64,000 bases of DNA from Pseudogemmatithrix spongiicola (GTDB taxonomy: Bacteria; Gemmatimonadota; Gemmatimonadetes; Gemmatimonadales; Gemmatimonadaceae). Under the pieces are notes generated by a model. It saw only the letters and a program-made list of their open reading frames with translations, did no database searches and had not been told where the DNA came from. Below, piece by piece: positions 16,733-27,267 of this stretch. The translations under genes and the position numbers were made by a program. The stretch is taken from contig NZ_CP130613.1 in NCBI RefSeq assembly GCF_030623445.1, forward strand, positions 1,426,001-1,490,000. Reading direction: 5' to 3'. Each line of letters starts with the position of its first letter. Position 1 is the first letter of the stretch.

Positions 16733-17401
16733 TCATCGCAGCTCCGCCAGCATCTGCCACATCAGTTCGATCTCGGCTTGTTGCGCGGCCTCAATCTCGT
16801 TCGCGAGCACGTTGATATCGACTTCCTGGCCGGCGCCCGGGCTCCGCAGCAGCTCGGTCACCATCTGGATCGCACCTTCGTGGTGCTTGATCATCAGCTG
16901 CAGGAACAACCGGTCGAAGTCGCGGCCTCGCGCGGCGCCGAGCTGCTCGAGCTGGGCGGCCGTGAGCATGCCAGGCATCGACATGCGGCGCCACGACTCG
17001 GTGTCCGGCGCGTGCTGGCCGTAGTCCACGAGCCAGCCCTGCATGAGGGCGATCTCGCCGGCCTGCGAGAGGTCGATCTTGTGCGCGAGCTTGAGCACGC
17101 GGTCACTGGCGCCCGCGGCCTCGGCCATGCGCGTCATGTACACGGCCTGCGCGTGATGGCCGATCATCATCTGCATGAAGCGCACGTCGGCTTCGGTGAC
17201 CAGCGAGCCCTGCGGCAAACTCACCGGCGGCAGGTCATGCATCACGTGGCCGGCGTGCTCGTCGGCCTCCATATCGTGGCCCGCGTGCTCGTCCGCTTCG
17301 GCGGCGGGCGATGGCTCGGGCGCAGCCGGCACCGTCGACGGGGCGGGGCAGGCCGTGAGCGCGGCGAGAGCGAACAGGGGCAGGAGACGTCGCATGGGCA
17401 T
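16733..17401 (-). CDS. DUF305 four-helix lipoprotein
   Basis: 222 residues if started at ATG 17401 (a second ATG lies at 17395). The signal peptide LLPLFALAALTACPAPS contains a lipobox-like LTAC. The DUF305 domain shows its His/Met-rich helices: FMQMMIGHHAQAVYMTRMAE and RLFLQLMIKHHEGAIQMV. Members form ferritin-like helical bundles and are often linked to copper handling in the periplasm, but biochemical roles are poorly known. A His/Glu/Asp-rich stretch (EADEHAGHDMEADEHAGH) between signal and domain may bind metal. It is the first gene of a pair with the LVIVD protein. Confidence 0.85.
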   Translation of the reverse strand: MPMRRLLPLFALAALTACPAPSTVPAAPEPSPAAEADEHAGHDMEADEHAGHVMHDLPPVSLPQGSLVTEADVRFMQMMIGHHAQAVYMTRMAEAAGASDRVLKLAHKIDLSQAGEIALMQGWLVDYGQHAPDTESWRRMSMPGMLTAAQLEQLGAARGRDFDRLFLQLMIKHHEGAIQMVTELLRSPGAGQEVDINVLANEIEAAQQAEIELMWQMLAELR

Positions 17402-17480
17402 CGAGGGAATCTGTATCAGAACGCAGGGCGGCGCCGCGCCGTTGGGGCCGGGGCAGCGCCGCTCACGCGGCGGCGCGACC

Positions 17481-18026
17481 TCACACGTCGAGGGCACCGC
17501 GGAATCCGCGCGCCCCATAGTAGGACTGCGCGCCGTTGTGATACGTGAACACCTGGTCGTAGCGGCGGTCACAGAACAGGGCGCCGCCGAGCCGGCGAAT
17601 CTCCGGCGGCGTGAGGATCCAGCTCGAGGTCTTGAGGTCGAACGCACCGAGCGTCTGCAGCGCGCGGTACTCGGTCTCCGTCAGCACGCGGATGCCGATC
17701 TTCGCGGCGACCTCCAGGGCCGAGCTCTTGGGCTTGGCTTCCTTGCGTGCGTCGAGCGCGGCGCGGTCGTAGCAGAGGCTGCGTCGGCCGCTCGGGCTCT
17801 CCGCCGCGCAGTCGGTGAAGGTGATGCGTCCGCTCTTCCTGTCCACGGCGGTCACGTCGGGCTCGCCGCCCGTGTCTTCCATGGCCTGCAGGACCTTGAG
17901 CGCACCGGCGTTTGCGTCGAGGCGCGCGCGCACCGTCTCCCACTCCACTCCACGATGCCGCTCGGGATGCGCCGCGAATCGCTGTGCGAGGGTGTCGAGC
18001 AATCCAGACCCGCCTTTCTTCGGCAT
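17481..18026 (-). CDS. DUF4256 family protein
   Basis: 181 residues, starting at ATG 18026 with GGAGG 8 bases upstream. The whole sequence fits the DUF4256 family: LLDTLAQRFAAHPERH, GVEWETVRARL, TGGEPDVTAVD, CAAESPSGRRSLCYDR, SSWILTPPEIRRLGGALFCDRR and HNGAQSYYGARGFRG. No signal peptide or membrane segment, so it is cytosolic. The family has no known function. A longer in-frame opening to 18668 runs antisense of nothing useful and over the M24 gene, so it was not used. It lies 5 bp from the end of the M24 gene and may share its transcript. Confidence 0.85.
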   Translation of the reverse strand: MPKKGGSGLLDTLAQRFAAHPERHRGVEWETVRARLDANAGALKVLQAMEDTGGEPDVTAVDRKSGRITFTDCAAESPSGRRSLCYDRAALDARKEAKPKSSALEVAAKIGIRVLTETEYRALQTLGAFDLKTSSWILTPPEIRRLGGALFCDRRYDQVFTYHNGAQSYYGARGFRGALDV

Positions 18027-18031
18027 GCGGA

Positions 18032-19444
18032 CTACCTCCGCGAAGGAATCAGGTAAAATGCCTCCTGTCGCGGCCGGAAGAACCGATAGCCTTCCGGCGT
18101 GAGGTAGGCACAGTCCTCCATCATGACAAACACCTTCTTGCCGCCCCACTCGGGCACCGCCGTGGCGGTGTTGAGCTCGATCGAGATGTACGAACCGTCG
18201 CGCAGCTGCAGCGCCGCATCGTTGCGGTCCGTGCGCAGCGAGGACCGGAAATCGATGGACGCGCCGAGCGCGTGGCCTTGGGCGCCGAGGGGATGCGAGT
18301 AGATCATGGCTTCGATGCCGCGCTCGCGCATCTCGGCCATCGTCGCGTTGAACACCTCGCCCCCCGTACGGCCCGGCCGCGCATGCCGCTGCATCAGGGC
18401 GTCCTGCAGGGTGTTCGTATTGCGCAGCGCCTGCTTCAGGCCTGCCGGGGCGTCGGTTTCGCCCGGCTTCAGCACGTAGGCCATCTTCTGCCAGTCGGTG
18501 TCGAAGCCCATGTAGCTGATGCCGAAGTCGATGTGTACGAGGTCGCCGGGTTGGATGACGACGTTCTCGAGCGCCACGGCGAGGAACCCGCGCGAGGTCG
18601 CGTTCTCGCCCTCGGCGCGCTGGACACGCAAGTCGGGCTGGAACCAGGTGCGCACGCCCGCGCTCCACAGGAGGTCATACAGCGCGCGCCGTACGTCGCC
18701 CACCGTCGTCACGCCTGGGGTGATGACTTCCGGCGAGAGCGCGCGGCGCACGATCTCCTCGGTGACGCGCACGGCGCTGCGGTAGTGCTCCAGCTCCTCG
18801 GGGAGTCGCGTGTCGAGCAGTTCCGTCGTCAACGGCGCCGCACTCACGAAACGCGCGACGGCCTCAGGCCCCATCGCCTCGGCGATGAGTTGGTACGCCT
18901 CGTAGCCAAGCGTACGCGTCTGGCCGCGACCGCCGCCAATGCCCAGCGCGATGGTCTTGGGCTGATAGCGCGTCCAGAGGTTCCGGAGCGTCGCCGCCGG
19001 CGGCAGGGGCTCGTCGCTCGGCGCGTCGAAGAACCGCGCGAGGTTCTCCTCGGTGTAGCCCGTGATGGCGAAATTCTTGAGGCCCTCGTCACCGGCGTCG
19101 ACGAAGACGAAGATGTCACGGTTGCCGGTGTAGGGCCGCGGCGGGGCGATCTGCGGCACCACGGGATTGTCGTGGAACTCCTCGTTGACGACGATCCACA
19201 TCGCGACATCGTGGCGGCGCATCATCGGGAGCAGCAACGCGTGCCGCTTCGCGAGCCACTGCTCGCGGACGGCGAGCTGTGCGGACCACGGCAGCAGGTC
19301 GCGCGCGGACTCGACGGTGAAGCGGCGGCCTTGGGTCAGCGATGTCGACGCGGCGGTCGACGTCGGCTGCGCGGCGGACGCGAGCGGCAGCAGCGCGGTG
19401 AGCGCGAGGGCCGGGATGACGGAGCGGGAGCGGGGCAGGGGCAT
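18032..19444 (-). CDS. Secreted M24 metallopeptidase (Xaa-Pro aminopeptidase-like)
   Basis: 470 residues with signal peptide (cut near ASAAQP). An N-terminal creatinase-like domain is followed by the pita-bread M24 domain. Metal ligands are visible: Asp in HIDFG, Asp in DTDWQ, His in HPLGAQGH, Glu in SIELNT and Glu in MMEDCAYL. It should remove N-terminal residues next to proline in the periplasm or outside the cell, with two divalent metals. The exact substrate cannot be read from sequence. The next gene on this strand (DUF4256) follows after 5 bp. Confidence 0.9.
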   Translation of the reverse strand: MPLPRSRSVIPALALTALLPLASAAQPTSTAASTSLTQGRRFTVESARDLLPWSAQLAVREQWLAKRHALLLPMMRRHDVAMWIVVNEEFHDNPVVPQIAPPRPYTGNRDIFVFVDAGDEGLKNFAITGYTEENLARFFDAPSDEPLPPAATLRNLWTRYQPKTIALGIGGGRGQTRTLGYEAYQLIAEAMGPEAVARFVSAAPLTTELLDTRLPEELEHYRSAVRVTEEIVRRALSPEVITPGVTTVGDVRRALYDLLWSAGVRTWFQPDLRVQRAEGENATSRGFLAVALENVVIQPGDLVHIDFGISYMGFDTDWQKMAYVLKPGETDAPAGLKQALRNTNTLQDALMQRHARPGRTGGEVFNATMAEMRERGIEAMIYSHPLGAQGHALGASIDFRSSLRTDRNDAALQLRDGSYISIELNTATAVPEWGGKKVFVMMEDCAYLTPEGYRFFRPRQEAFYLIPSRR

Positions 19445-19470
19445 CTGGGCAAGCTGCGCTCCCCCAAGCG

Positions 19471-19950
19471 TTACCGCAACGGCGGCCCCACGCGTGTGAA
19501 GACCTCGCGGTACTCGGTTGGCGCACCGTTCTCGCGGACGATTGCGTCGCCGGCGACGCGATACGTCTGCAAGCAGAGCACATACGGATTCAGGCAGACG
19601 CCGGCCGTGACGACTTCAGCCCGCAACGTGCGGTCGTCGATGCGGTAGGTCAGCTCGATCGTGCGCGGCCCGACCGTCGGCGCATCCGGCGGCGGCGTGA
19701 TCCACGACGACACGCCAGATAACACGCCGCTGCCATCGGCGCGCAGGGTGAGCGTGTCGTGGACGGCCAGCGTGTACTGCTGCGGCGTGCCCGCGACGGC
19801 AAACTGGAATCGCAGGCCACCCGGTGGAGCAAACACATACGTGCCGGCCACGTCGGAGGGGCTGAGCGGTGACTCGCACGCCGCCAACGCCAGCATGCCG
19901 AGCACGGCCAGACGGCGGAGAACACCCGCATCCGCGAAATGGGAGAGCAT
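19471..19950 (-). CDS. Small lipoprotein of unknown function
   Basis: 159 residues from ATG 19950, preceded by GGAG at good spacing. The N-terminus has a hydrophobic stretch and lipobox LAAC with the modified Cys at position 25, followed by [15 protein letters not shown]. The mature part looks like a small lipocalin-type beta domain ([36 protein letters not shown]). No known family is recognised. The upstream 127 bp to tgt show no clear promoter. Confidence 0.65.
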   Translation of the reverse strand: MLSHFADAGVLRRLAVLGMLALAACESPLSPSDVAGTYVFAPPGGLRFQFAVAGTPQQYTLAVHDTLTLRADGSGVLSGVSSWITPPPDAPTVGPRTIELTYRIDDRTLRAEVVTAGVCLNPYVLCLQTYRVAGDAIVRENGAPTEYREVFTRVGPPLR

Positions 19951-20077
19951 ACGGAAGACTCCAGACACAGGAGAGACGATTCCAACCTGAGCTTCGTGTA
20001 CCCTCAGCGCCAGCCCGAGGTTGCGAGGCATTGCGTCGGTGGGTGTGCTCGCTGGACACGTTCCGACGGATCGCGGC

Positions 20078-22125
<2,048 letters not shown>

Positions 22126-22173
22126 CGCGTTTTGGGGTCCCGTAATCTTGAGGCTTCCGATGCCCACGCAATC

Positions 22174-22179
22174 TAGTCT
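22174..22179 (+). promoter_or_regulatory. TANNNT -10 box (TAGTCT) 7 nt before alr
   Basis: TAGTCT followed by seven bases and ATG 22187. This supports the second ATG as the real alr start in a leaderless transcript. A competing TAATCT box at 22143-22148 with GAGG would serve the earlier ATG at 22160. Confidence 0.4.
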
Positions 22180-22186
22180 GGACGCG

Positions 22187-23254
22187 ATGCCACGCGCTTG
22201 GGTCGAGGTGGACCTCGCGGCACTTGTCCGCAATGCGAGGGCCCTCGCCGCGCACGCGCGCGCGCAGCTCATCCCCATGATCAAGGCGGACGCCTACGGC
22301 CTCGGGGCCGTGCCCGTCGTCGGGGCGCTGGAGCAGGTTGCGCCCTACGCGTACGGCGTCAGCTCGATCATCGAGGGCGAGGAACTTCGCGGTGCCGGCA
22401 TCGCGCGCCCGATCATCGTCTTCACGCCGACGCTGCCGGACGACTTGGCGCGACTGCGTGCCGCCGGGCTCACGCCTACGCTGGCATCGGTGCAGGGCAT
22501 CCAAGCATGGCAGGCCTTGGGCGGCGGCGACTGGCATCTCGCCGTCGAGACGGGCATGCATCGCGCCGGAATCGCGTGGCACCGCGTCGGCGAGCTGGCG
22601 GAGGCCATGCGCGGGTGTCCGCCGTCGGGCGCATTCACGCATTTCCACTCGGCCGAGGCGGATGATGGCTCCGTCGCGGTGCAGGAGGGGCGGTTCCGTG
22701 CGGCGTTGGCGGCCATGCCGACGGTGCCGCCGTTGCTGCATTGCGACAACTCCGCGGCGGTGGTCCGTCGCTCGCCCTCGCCGTGGCCCTGCGTGCGGCC
22801 GGGCGCCTTCCTGTACGGCATCGGCAGCGGGGCCACGGCAGCTCGGCACCCGGAGCCCGTCGTGCACCTGCGCGCGAAGGTCATGGAGCTGCGCGACATC
22901 GCAGCGGGCGAGGGCGTGAGCTACCACCAGACGTGGACGGCGCCGGGGCCGCGGCGCATCGCAACCGTCGCCGTGGGGTACGGTGACGGATATCGGCGGC
23001 ACCTGAGCAACGTCGGGCGGGCGCTGTTCCGCGGCCGCGAGGTCCCGGTGGTCGGGATCGTCACCATGGACATGACGATGTGCGACGTCACCGGGCTCGA
23101 CGTGCGGGCCGGCGACGTGCTGACGCTGCTCGGCCGGGACGGCGAGGCCGTGATCGGGGTCGAGCAACTGGCGTCATGGGGACAGGTCTTTTCGTATGAG
23201 TTGATTGCGGGGCTGCGCCAGCGGCTCCAACGGGTCTACACCGGAGCGGAGTGA
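22187..23254 (+). CDS. alr: Alanine racemase
   Basis: 355 residues from ATG 22187. ATG 22160 would add nine residues and has a GAGG, but homologues begin with the equivalent of PRAWVEVDLAAL. A PLP-dependent fold-type III enzyme that makes D-alanine for peptidoglycan. The PLP lysine is K33 in MIKADAYGLGA. The C-terminal domain carries the second-base tyrosine region GEGVSYHQTW. The VEVDL, HFHSAEA and CDNSAA motifs are present. It leads a coupled run alr-deoB-cdd-lipoprotein-barrel, each overlapping the next by 1-4 bp. Confidence 0.94.
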   Translation: MPRAWVEVDLAALVRNARALAAHARAQLIPMIKADAYGLGAVPVVGALEQVAPYAYGVSSIIEGEELRGAGIARPIIVFTPTLPDDLARLRAAGLTPTLASVQGIQAWQALGGGDWHLAVETGMHRAGIAWHRVGELAEAMRGCPPSGAFTHFHSAEADDGSVAVQEGRFRAALAAMPTVPPLLHCDNSAAVVRRSPSPWPCVRPGAFLYGIGSGATAARHPEPVVHLRAKVMELRDIAAGEGVSYHQTWTAPGPRRIATVAVGYGDGYRRHLSNVGRALFRGREVPVVGIVTMDMTMCDVTGLDVRAGDVLTLLGRDGEAVIGVEQLASWGQVFSYELIAGLRQRLQRVYTGAE

Positions 23255-24420
23255 TGGCACGACGGGCAGTGATCCTCGTGTTGGACGGCGTGGGCATCGG
23301 GGCCGCGCACGATGTCGCGGCGTACGGCGACGAAGGCTCCGACACGCTCGGCAACCTCGCCCGCGCCGTCGGCGGGCTGCGCCTGCCGAACCTCGGCGCG
23401 GCCGGCCTCGGCAACATCGCGCCGCTCGAGGGTCTGCCGCCGAGTCCCGCGCCGCATGGCGCGTGGGGGCTGATGGAGCCGCGGTCCGCGGGAAAGGACA
23501 GCACGACCGGCCACTGGGAGATTGCCGGTGTGCATCTCGCGCAGCCGTTTCCCACGTACCCGCAGGGATTCCCGCCGGAGGTCCTCGAGGAGTTCGCGCG
23601 GCGCACCGGGCGCGGCGTCATCGGCAACGTGGTCGGCAGCGGTACGAAAGTGCTGGAGGACTTCGGCGCCGAGCACCAGGCGACGGGGAAGTGGATCGTG
23701 TACACGAGCGCGGACTCGGTGTTTCAGGTCGCGGCGCACGAGGAGACGATTCCGCTCGCGGAGCTCTATGCCGCCTGCGAGACCGCGCGCGCCATGTTGG
23801 TGGCCCCGCACAATCCGAGCCGCGTGATCGCACGTCCGTTCGTCGGAACGCCGGGCGCGTGGCAGCGCACCAAGAACCGCGCGGATTACTCCATCGCCCC
23901 GCCGGAAGACACGTTGCTCGACGCGCTGATGGCGGCGGGCATCCCGCGCACGGGCGTCGGGAAGGTCGATGACCTGTTCGCCCGCCGCGGGCTCGAGGGT
24001 GGCCACACCTCGGGGAACGCCGAGGGCATCGCGAAGATCCGCGAGTGGCTCGCGCACGGGCCCAATGGGTTGTTGTTCGCCAACCTTGTAGATTTCGACC
24101 AGGCCTACGGGCACCGGAACGACGTTCCGGGGTTCCATCAGGCACTGCGCGACTTCGATGCCGCGCTGCCTGACCTCATCGCCGCCCTCCGCGAGGACGA
24201 CCTGCTCTTCATCACCGCCGACCACGGCAACGACCCGACCACGCCGTCCACGGACCACAGCCGGGAGAACGTCCCGCTGCTGGCGCTCGGGCGGCGCGTG
24301 CGCCCGCAGGCCTTGGGCGCTCGGTCGACGTTCTCCGACCTAGGCGCCACGGTGGCCGAGTGGCTGGGCGTGAGCTTCCGCGGGCGCGGGACCTCGTTCT
24401 GCACGTCGCTGGTCGGATGA
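23254..24420 (+). CDS. deoB: Phosphopentomutase
   Basis: 388 residues from the ATG that shares its A with the alr stop; an in-frame GTG directly before (23251) would add one residue. An alkaline-phosphatase-fold enzyme with two metals that interconverts (deoxy)ribose 1- and 5-phosphates. Motifs: ILVLDGVGIGAA, the phospho-Thr region SAGKDSTTGHWEIAG, VDFDQAYGHRND, FITADHGNDPTTPSTDHSREN. Together with deoC at 11.4 kb and cdd next door it serves deoxynucleoside catabolism. Confidence 0.96.
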   Translation: MARRAVILVLDGVGIGAAHDVAAYGDEGSDTLGNLARAVGGLRLPNLGAAGLGNIAPLEGLPPSPAPHGAWGLMEPRSAGKDSTTGHWEIAGVHLAQPFPTYPQGFPPEVLEEFARRTGRGVIGNVVGSGTKVLEDFGAEHQATGKWIVYTSADSVFQVAAHEETIPLAELYAACETARAMLVAPHNPSRVIARPFVGTPGAWQRTKNRADYSIAPPEDTLLDALMAAGIPRTGVGKVDDLFARRGLEGGHTSGNAEGIAKIREWLAHGPNGLLFANLVDFDQAYGHRNDVPGFHQALRDFDAALPDLIAALREDDLLFITADHGNDPTTPSTDHSRENVPLLALGRRVRPQALGARSTFSDLGATVAEWLGVSFRGRGTSFCTSLVG

Positions 24421-24827
24421 GTCTCTCGGCGGCGCAGGAACACGTCCTCACGGACCGCGCGCGTGCCGCCAAGGCCCGCGCGTACGCCCCCTATTCCAAG
24501 TTCCACGTCGGTGCGGCACTGCTCTGCGCCGACGGTTCGATCATTGACGGCTGCAACGTCGAGAATGCCTCGTATCCCGCCGGGACCTGTGCGGAACGCG
24601 TGGCGCTCGGTGCGGCCGTCGTCGCCGGACACCGGGAATTCACGGCGGTCGCCATCGCGACCGACGCCCCGGAGGCGACGCCTCCCTGTGGGATCTGCCG
24701 GCAGGCGCTTGCGGAGTTTGCGCCCGGCATCGCGGTGGTGGCGATCGACGCCTCCGGCCGCGTCACGCGCTGGTCGCTCGACGGCCTGCTGCCGAATCCC
24801 TTCACGCCCGCTTCGCTCCATCCCTGA
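24417..24827 (+). CDS. cdd: Cytidine deaminase
   Basis: 136 residues from ATG 24417, which overlaps the deoB stop. A zinc hydrolase converting (deoxy)cytidine to (deoxy)uridine. Motifs: YAPYSKFHVGAALL, NVENASYPAGTCAERVA with the Cys ligand and catalytic Glu, and PPCGICRQAL with two Cys ligands. This is the short homotetrameric type with three Cys ligands. Confidence 0.96.
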   Translation: MSLSAAQEHVLTDRARAAKARAYAPYSKFHVGAALLCADGSIIDGCNVENASYPAGTCAERVALGAAVVAGHREFTAVAIATDAPEATPPCGICRQALAEFAPGIAVVAIDASGRVTRWSLDGLLPNPFTPASLHP

Positions 24828-26134
24828 TGTCGCGTACTTCCCGCTGGATCGCTTTGCTCGCCTTTCCGCTCGTCGCGGCCCTCGGCGCCTGTACCGAGGA
24901 CCTGCAGACGGGTGGGACCTGCCCGGTGCTCTGCCCGGGGCAGGACATCGTCATCCGCGACACGGTCCTCGAGGGCATCATCGTCCTCGACACCAACCTC
25001 GTCGGGTTCCCCTTCCAGGGGAGCGAGGATCCGCTGGTGCTCGCGGCGTGGACTGATACGCTGGACATCCGGGTCGTCGCGCGATTCGACTCGCTGACCC
25101 GCCAGTTCCAGCAGGTGAACGGCGACGCGCCGTCGGAGATCCTCAAGCTCGACTCGGCGTACGTGACGCTGCGGCTCTCGGCCACCGAGATCGCGACGCC
25201 ACCGCAGTGGTTCATCGACGTCTACGACGTGTTCGAGCCCACGGTCGTGGATACGCTGCCGCTGCAGTCGATTCCGCTGTTCACGCCGTCGCGCTTGGTC
25301 GGGACCTACCAAGGTGACACGGCGTTCACCGACACGCTGCGCATCCGGATCCCGATCGACACCACATACCTGCGCCAGGTGCTGGCCACGCCCGATCGGC
25401 GCGTGCGCCTGGGCTTCCAGGTGCGGGCCGCGCAGCGCGTGCAGTTGCGCGTGGCGCCGACCGACCTCGGCAGCGGCCCGACGCTCGCCTACGTGGCCGC
25501 GGCGGTGGACACCGTCCCCGAGCCTGATACCATCGTCCGCACGCGGTTCAGCAATCCCGGCAACTCGCTCACCCCGGCCGTGCCGCCCGCGCTGGCCGCC
25601 GACCTCACCGACTACCACATCGTGGTGCAGGCCCCGAGCAAGCTTGCGCCCAACACCATGACGGTAGGTGGTCTCCCGGGCTCGCGCGTCTACCTCCGCT
25701 TCGCCCTCCCCGCGTGGGTGACGGACTCCGTCGGCGTGCTGCGTGCGCAGTTGCAGCTCGTACAGGATCCGGTTTCTGGCGTGGCCGCGGACGATTCGGT
25801 CCGCCTCGACGGACACCTGGTCGTCGCGAACAGCGGCGTCCTCTCGCTGCACCGTGCGGCGACGCTGCTGAGCCCCGCGGGCGTGTTTCTCGCCAGCAAG
25901 TGGATCACGCCCTCGCGCTCGGACACCGTGCGGCTCAACGTGAACAACCTGCTCCGCCAGTGGAATACGGCGAACCCGGCGCGCGCAGAGCCCACCGCGC
26001 TCATCCTGCGCTCGAACCTCGAGGGCGGCACGGCGGCGGCGTTGCGCTTCCACTCGACCGCCGCGACGGATCCAGGGCTGCGGCCGAAGCTCCTGCTCAC
26101 CTACACGCCGGGTTCCGTCCTGGGGCAACCGTGA
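24827..26134 (+). CDS. Lipoprotein with extracellular beta-sandwich (DNRLRE-like) domain
   Basis: 435 residues. Signal peptide with lipobox LGAC, followed by TEDLQTGGTCPVLCPGQDI with two further cysteines. The second half has features of DNRLRE-type surface domains: VYLRFALPAWVTDSVGVLRAQLQL, LNVNNLLRQWN and LKLLLTYTP-like ending (RPKLLLTYTP). Secreted or outer-membrane anchored; function unknown. Its stop overlaps the start of the barrel protein, suggesting that the two act together at the outer membrane (inference). Confidence 0.65.
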   Translation: MSRTSRWIALLAFPLVAALGACTEDLQTGGTCPVLCPGQDIVIRDTVLEGIIVLDTNLVGFPFQGSEDPLVLAAWTDTLDIRVVARFDSLTRQFQQVNGDAPSEILKLDSAYVTLRLSATEIATPPQWFIDVYDVFEPTVVDTLPLQSIPLFTPSRLVGTYQGDTAFTDTLRIRIPIDTTYLRQVLATPDRRVRLGFQVRAAQRVQLRVAPTDLGSGPTLAYVAAAVDTVPEPDTIVRTRFSNPGNSLTPAVPPALAADLTDYHIVVQAPSKLAPNTMTVGGLPGSRVYLRFALPAWVTDSVGVLRAQLQLVQDPVSGVAADDSVRLDGHLVVANSGVLSLHRAATLLSPAGVFLASKWITPSRSDTVRLNVNNLLRQWNTANPARAEPTALILRSNLEGGTAAALRFHSTAATDPGLRPKLLLTYTPGSVLGQP

Positions 26135-27264
26135 TGACGCGTCTCGTGCAGATCCTCGCGCTCAGCGCGCTCGTGGGTGCGGCCAGCCGCGCCGGCGCCC
26201 AGGGCAGCATCGGGGCGCAGGGCTTGGGCTATCCCGTCGGCGGGCTCTCGGGCGCGGCGGCCGCGCTCGGCGGGGCCAATGCGGAGCTCGACCCGAACTC
26301 GTCGGTGAATCCGGCGGCCATCACGCGCGCGAACCGGTTCTCGATCATGCTGCGCTTCGAGCCCGAGATGCGCGAGACGACCGTCGGGTCGCAGCGCGCC
26401 TACGCCAATCTCGTGCGCTTTCCGGGCTTCCAGGCGACCGGCGGGTACGGGCGCTGGGTGGGCGCGATCGGCATCTCGCCGATGCTCGACCGCACCTGGC
26501 GGAACCAGATCTCCGACACGCTGGTGGTGAGTGGCGTCCCGACGGAATCGCAGTTGCAGGTGAGCAGCGATGGCGCGATGAACGACGCGCGGGTCGCCCT
26601 CGGGTACGTGATCTCGCCGCGGGTGCAGGTGGGGGCTGCGGTCCATGCGGTGGTCGGCGAGAACCGCACGTTCTTCCAGCGCGTGTTTCCCGACACGTCG
26701 GGCGTGCAGGGGATCTCGCAGACGAACTCGTTCGGGTTCGCCGGGAGCGCGTACTCGGTCGGCGTGGTCGCGGAAGTGTTGACGGACCTCGTGCTCTCGG
26801 CGTCTACGAAGTTCGGCGGCGACCTCACGATGGAGCTTGAGGGCAGCGAGCTCACCACCGCGAAAGTGCCGTCGCGCACGGGCGTCGGCCTCGCCTATTT
26901 CGGGATCCGCGGCATCACGGCGCATGTGCGCGCCGACCAAGTGCGCTGGACGGACCTCGAAGGCTTGAGCGGCAGCGCTTCGGCGGTGTTCGATGGCACC
27001 GAACTCGCGGCAGGCCTCGAGGCGCTTGGACCGACGCTCTTCGGCGCCAACATGCTGCTGCGCGCCGGCCTGCGGGACCGCACGCTGCCGTTCGGCGTGA
27101 ACGGGGAGCAGGTGCGCGAGAACGGATTTGCCTTCGGCCTCGGACTGCCGCTGGCGCGCGGGCGCACGCAGATCGACCTCGGCGCGCAGCGCCTGCGGCG
27201 CAGCTCGCCGGGCGCGCAGGAGAACAGCTGGTTCCTCTCGCTCGGGTTCGGCATCCGGCCCTGA
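26134..27264 (+). CDS. Predicted outer-membrane beta-barrel protein
   Basis: 376 residues from ATG 26134, overlapping the upstream stop; a longer frame from 25714 is a shadow of the lipoprotein gene. Signal peptide MTRLVQILALSALVGAASRAGAQ. The plug-like N-terminus GLGYPVGGLSGAAAALGGANAELDPNSSVNPAAI resembles FadL/PorV-type barrels, followed by many amphipathic strands and a final strand WFLSLGFGIRP. It could be a transport channel or a scaffold for the adjoining lipoprotein. The exact family is uncertain. Confidence 0.65.
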   Translation: MTRLVQILALSALVGAASRAGAQGSIGAQGLGYPVGGLSGAAAALGGANAELDPNSSVNPAAITRANRFSIMLRFEPEMRETTVGSQRAYANLVRFPGFQATGGYGRWVGAIGISPMLDRTWRNQISDTLVVSGVPTESQLQVSSDGAMNDARVALGYVISPRVQVGAAVHAVVGENRTFFQRVFPDTSGVQGISQTNSFGFAGSAYSVGVVAEVLTDLVLSASTKFGGDLTMELEGSELTTAKVPSRTGVGLAYFGIRGITAHVRADQVRWTDLEGLSGSASAVFDGTELAAGLEALGPTLFGANMLLRAGLRDRTLPFGVNGEQVRENGFAFGLGLPLARGRTQIDLGAQRLRRSSPGAQENSWFLSLGFGIRP

Positions 27265-27267
27265 GGC

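Noticed and set aside
17402-17480. GC-rich hairpin CGCCGC/GCGGCG between DUF4256 and DUF305 as terminator
   Set aside because: The stem is short, there is no T-run on either strand, and such stems are frequent in this base composition.
19951-20077. Possible small gene or RNA between the lipoprotein and tgt
   Set aside because: 127 bp without a convincing frame, hairpin or promoter; I see nothing there.
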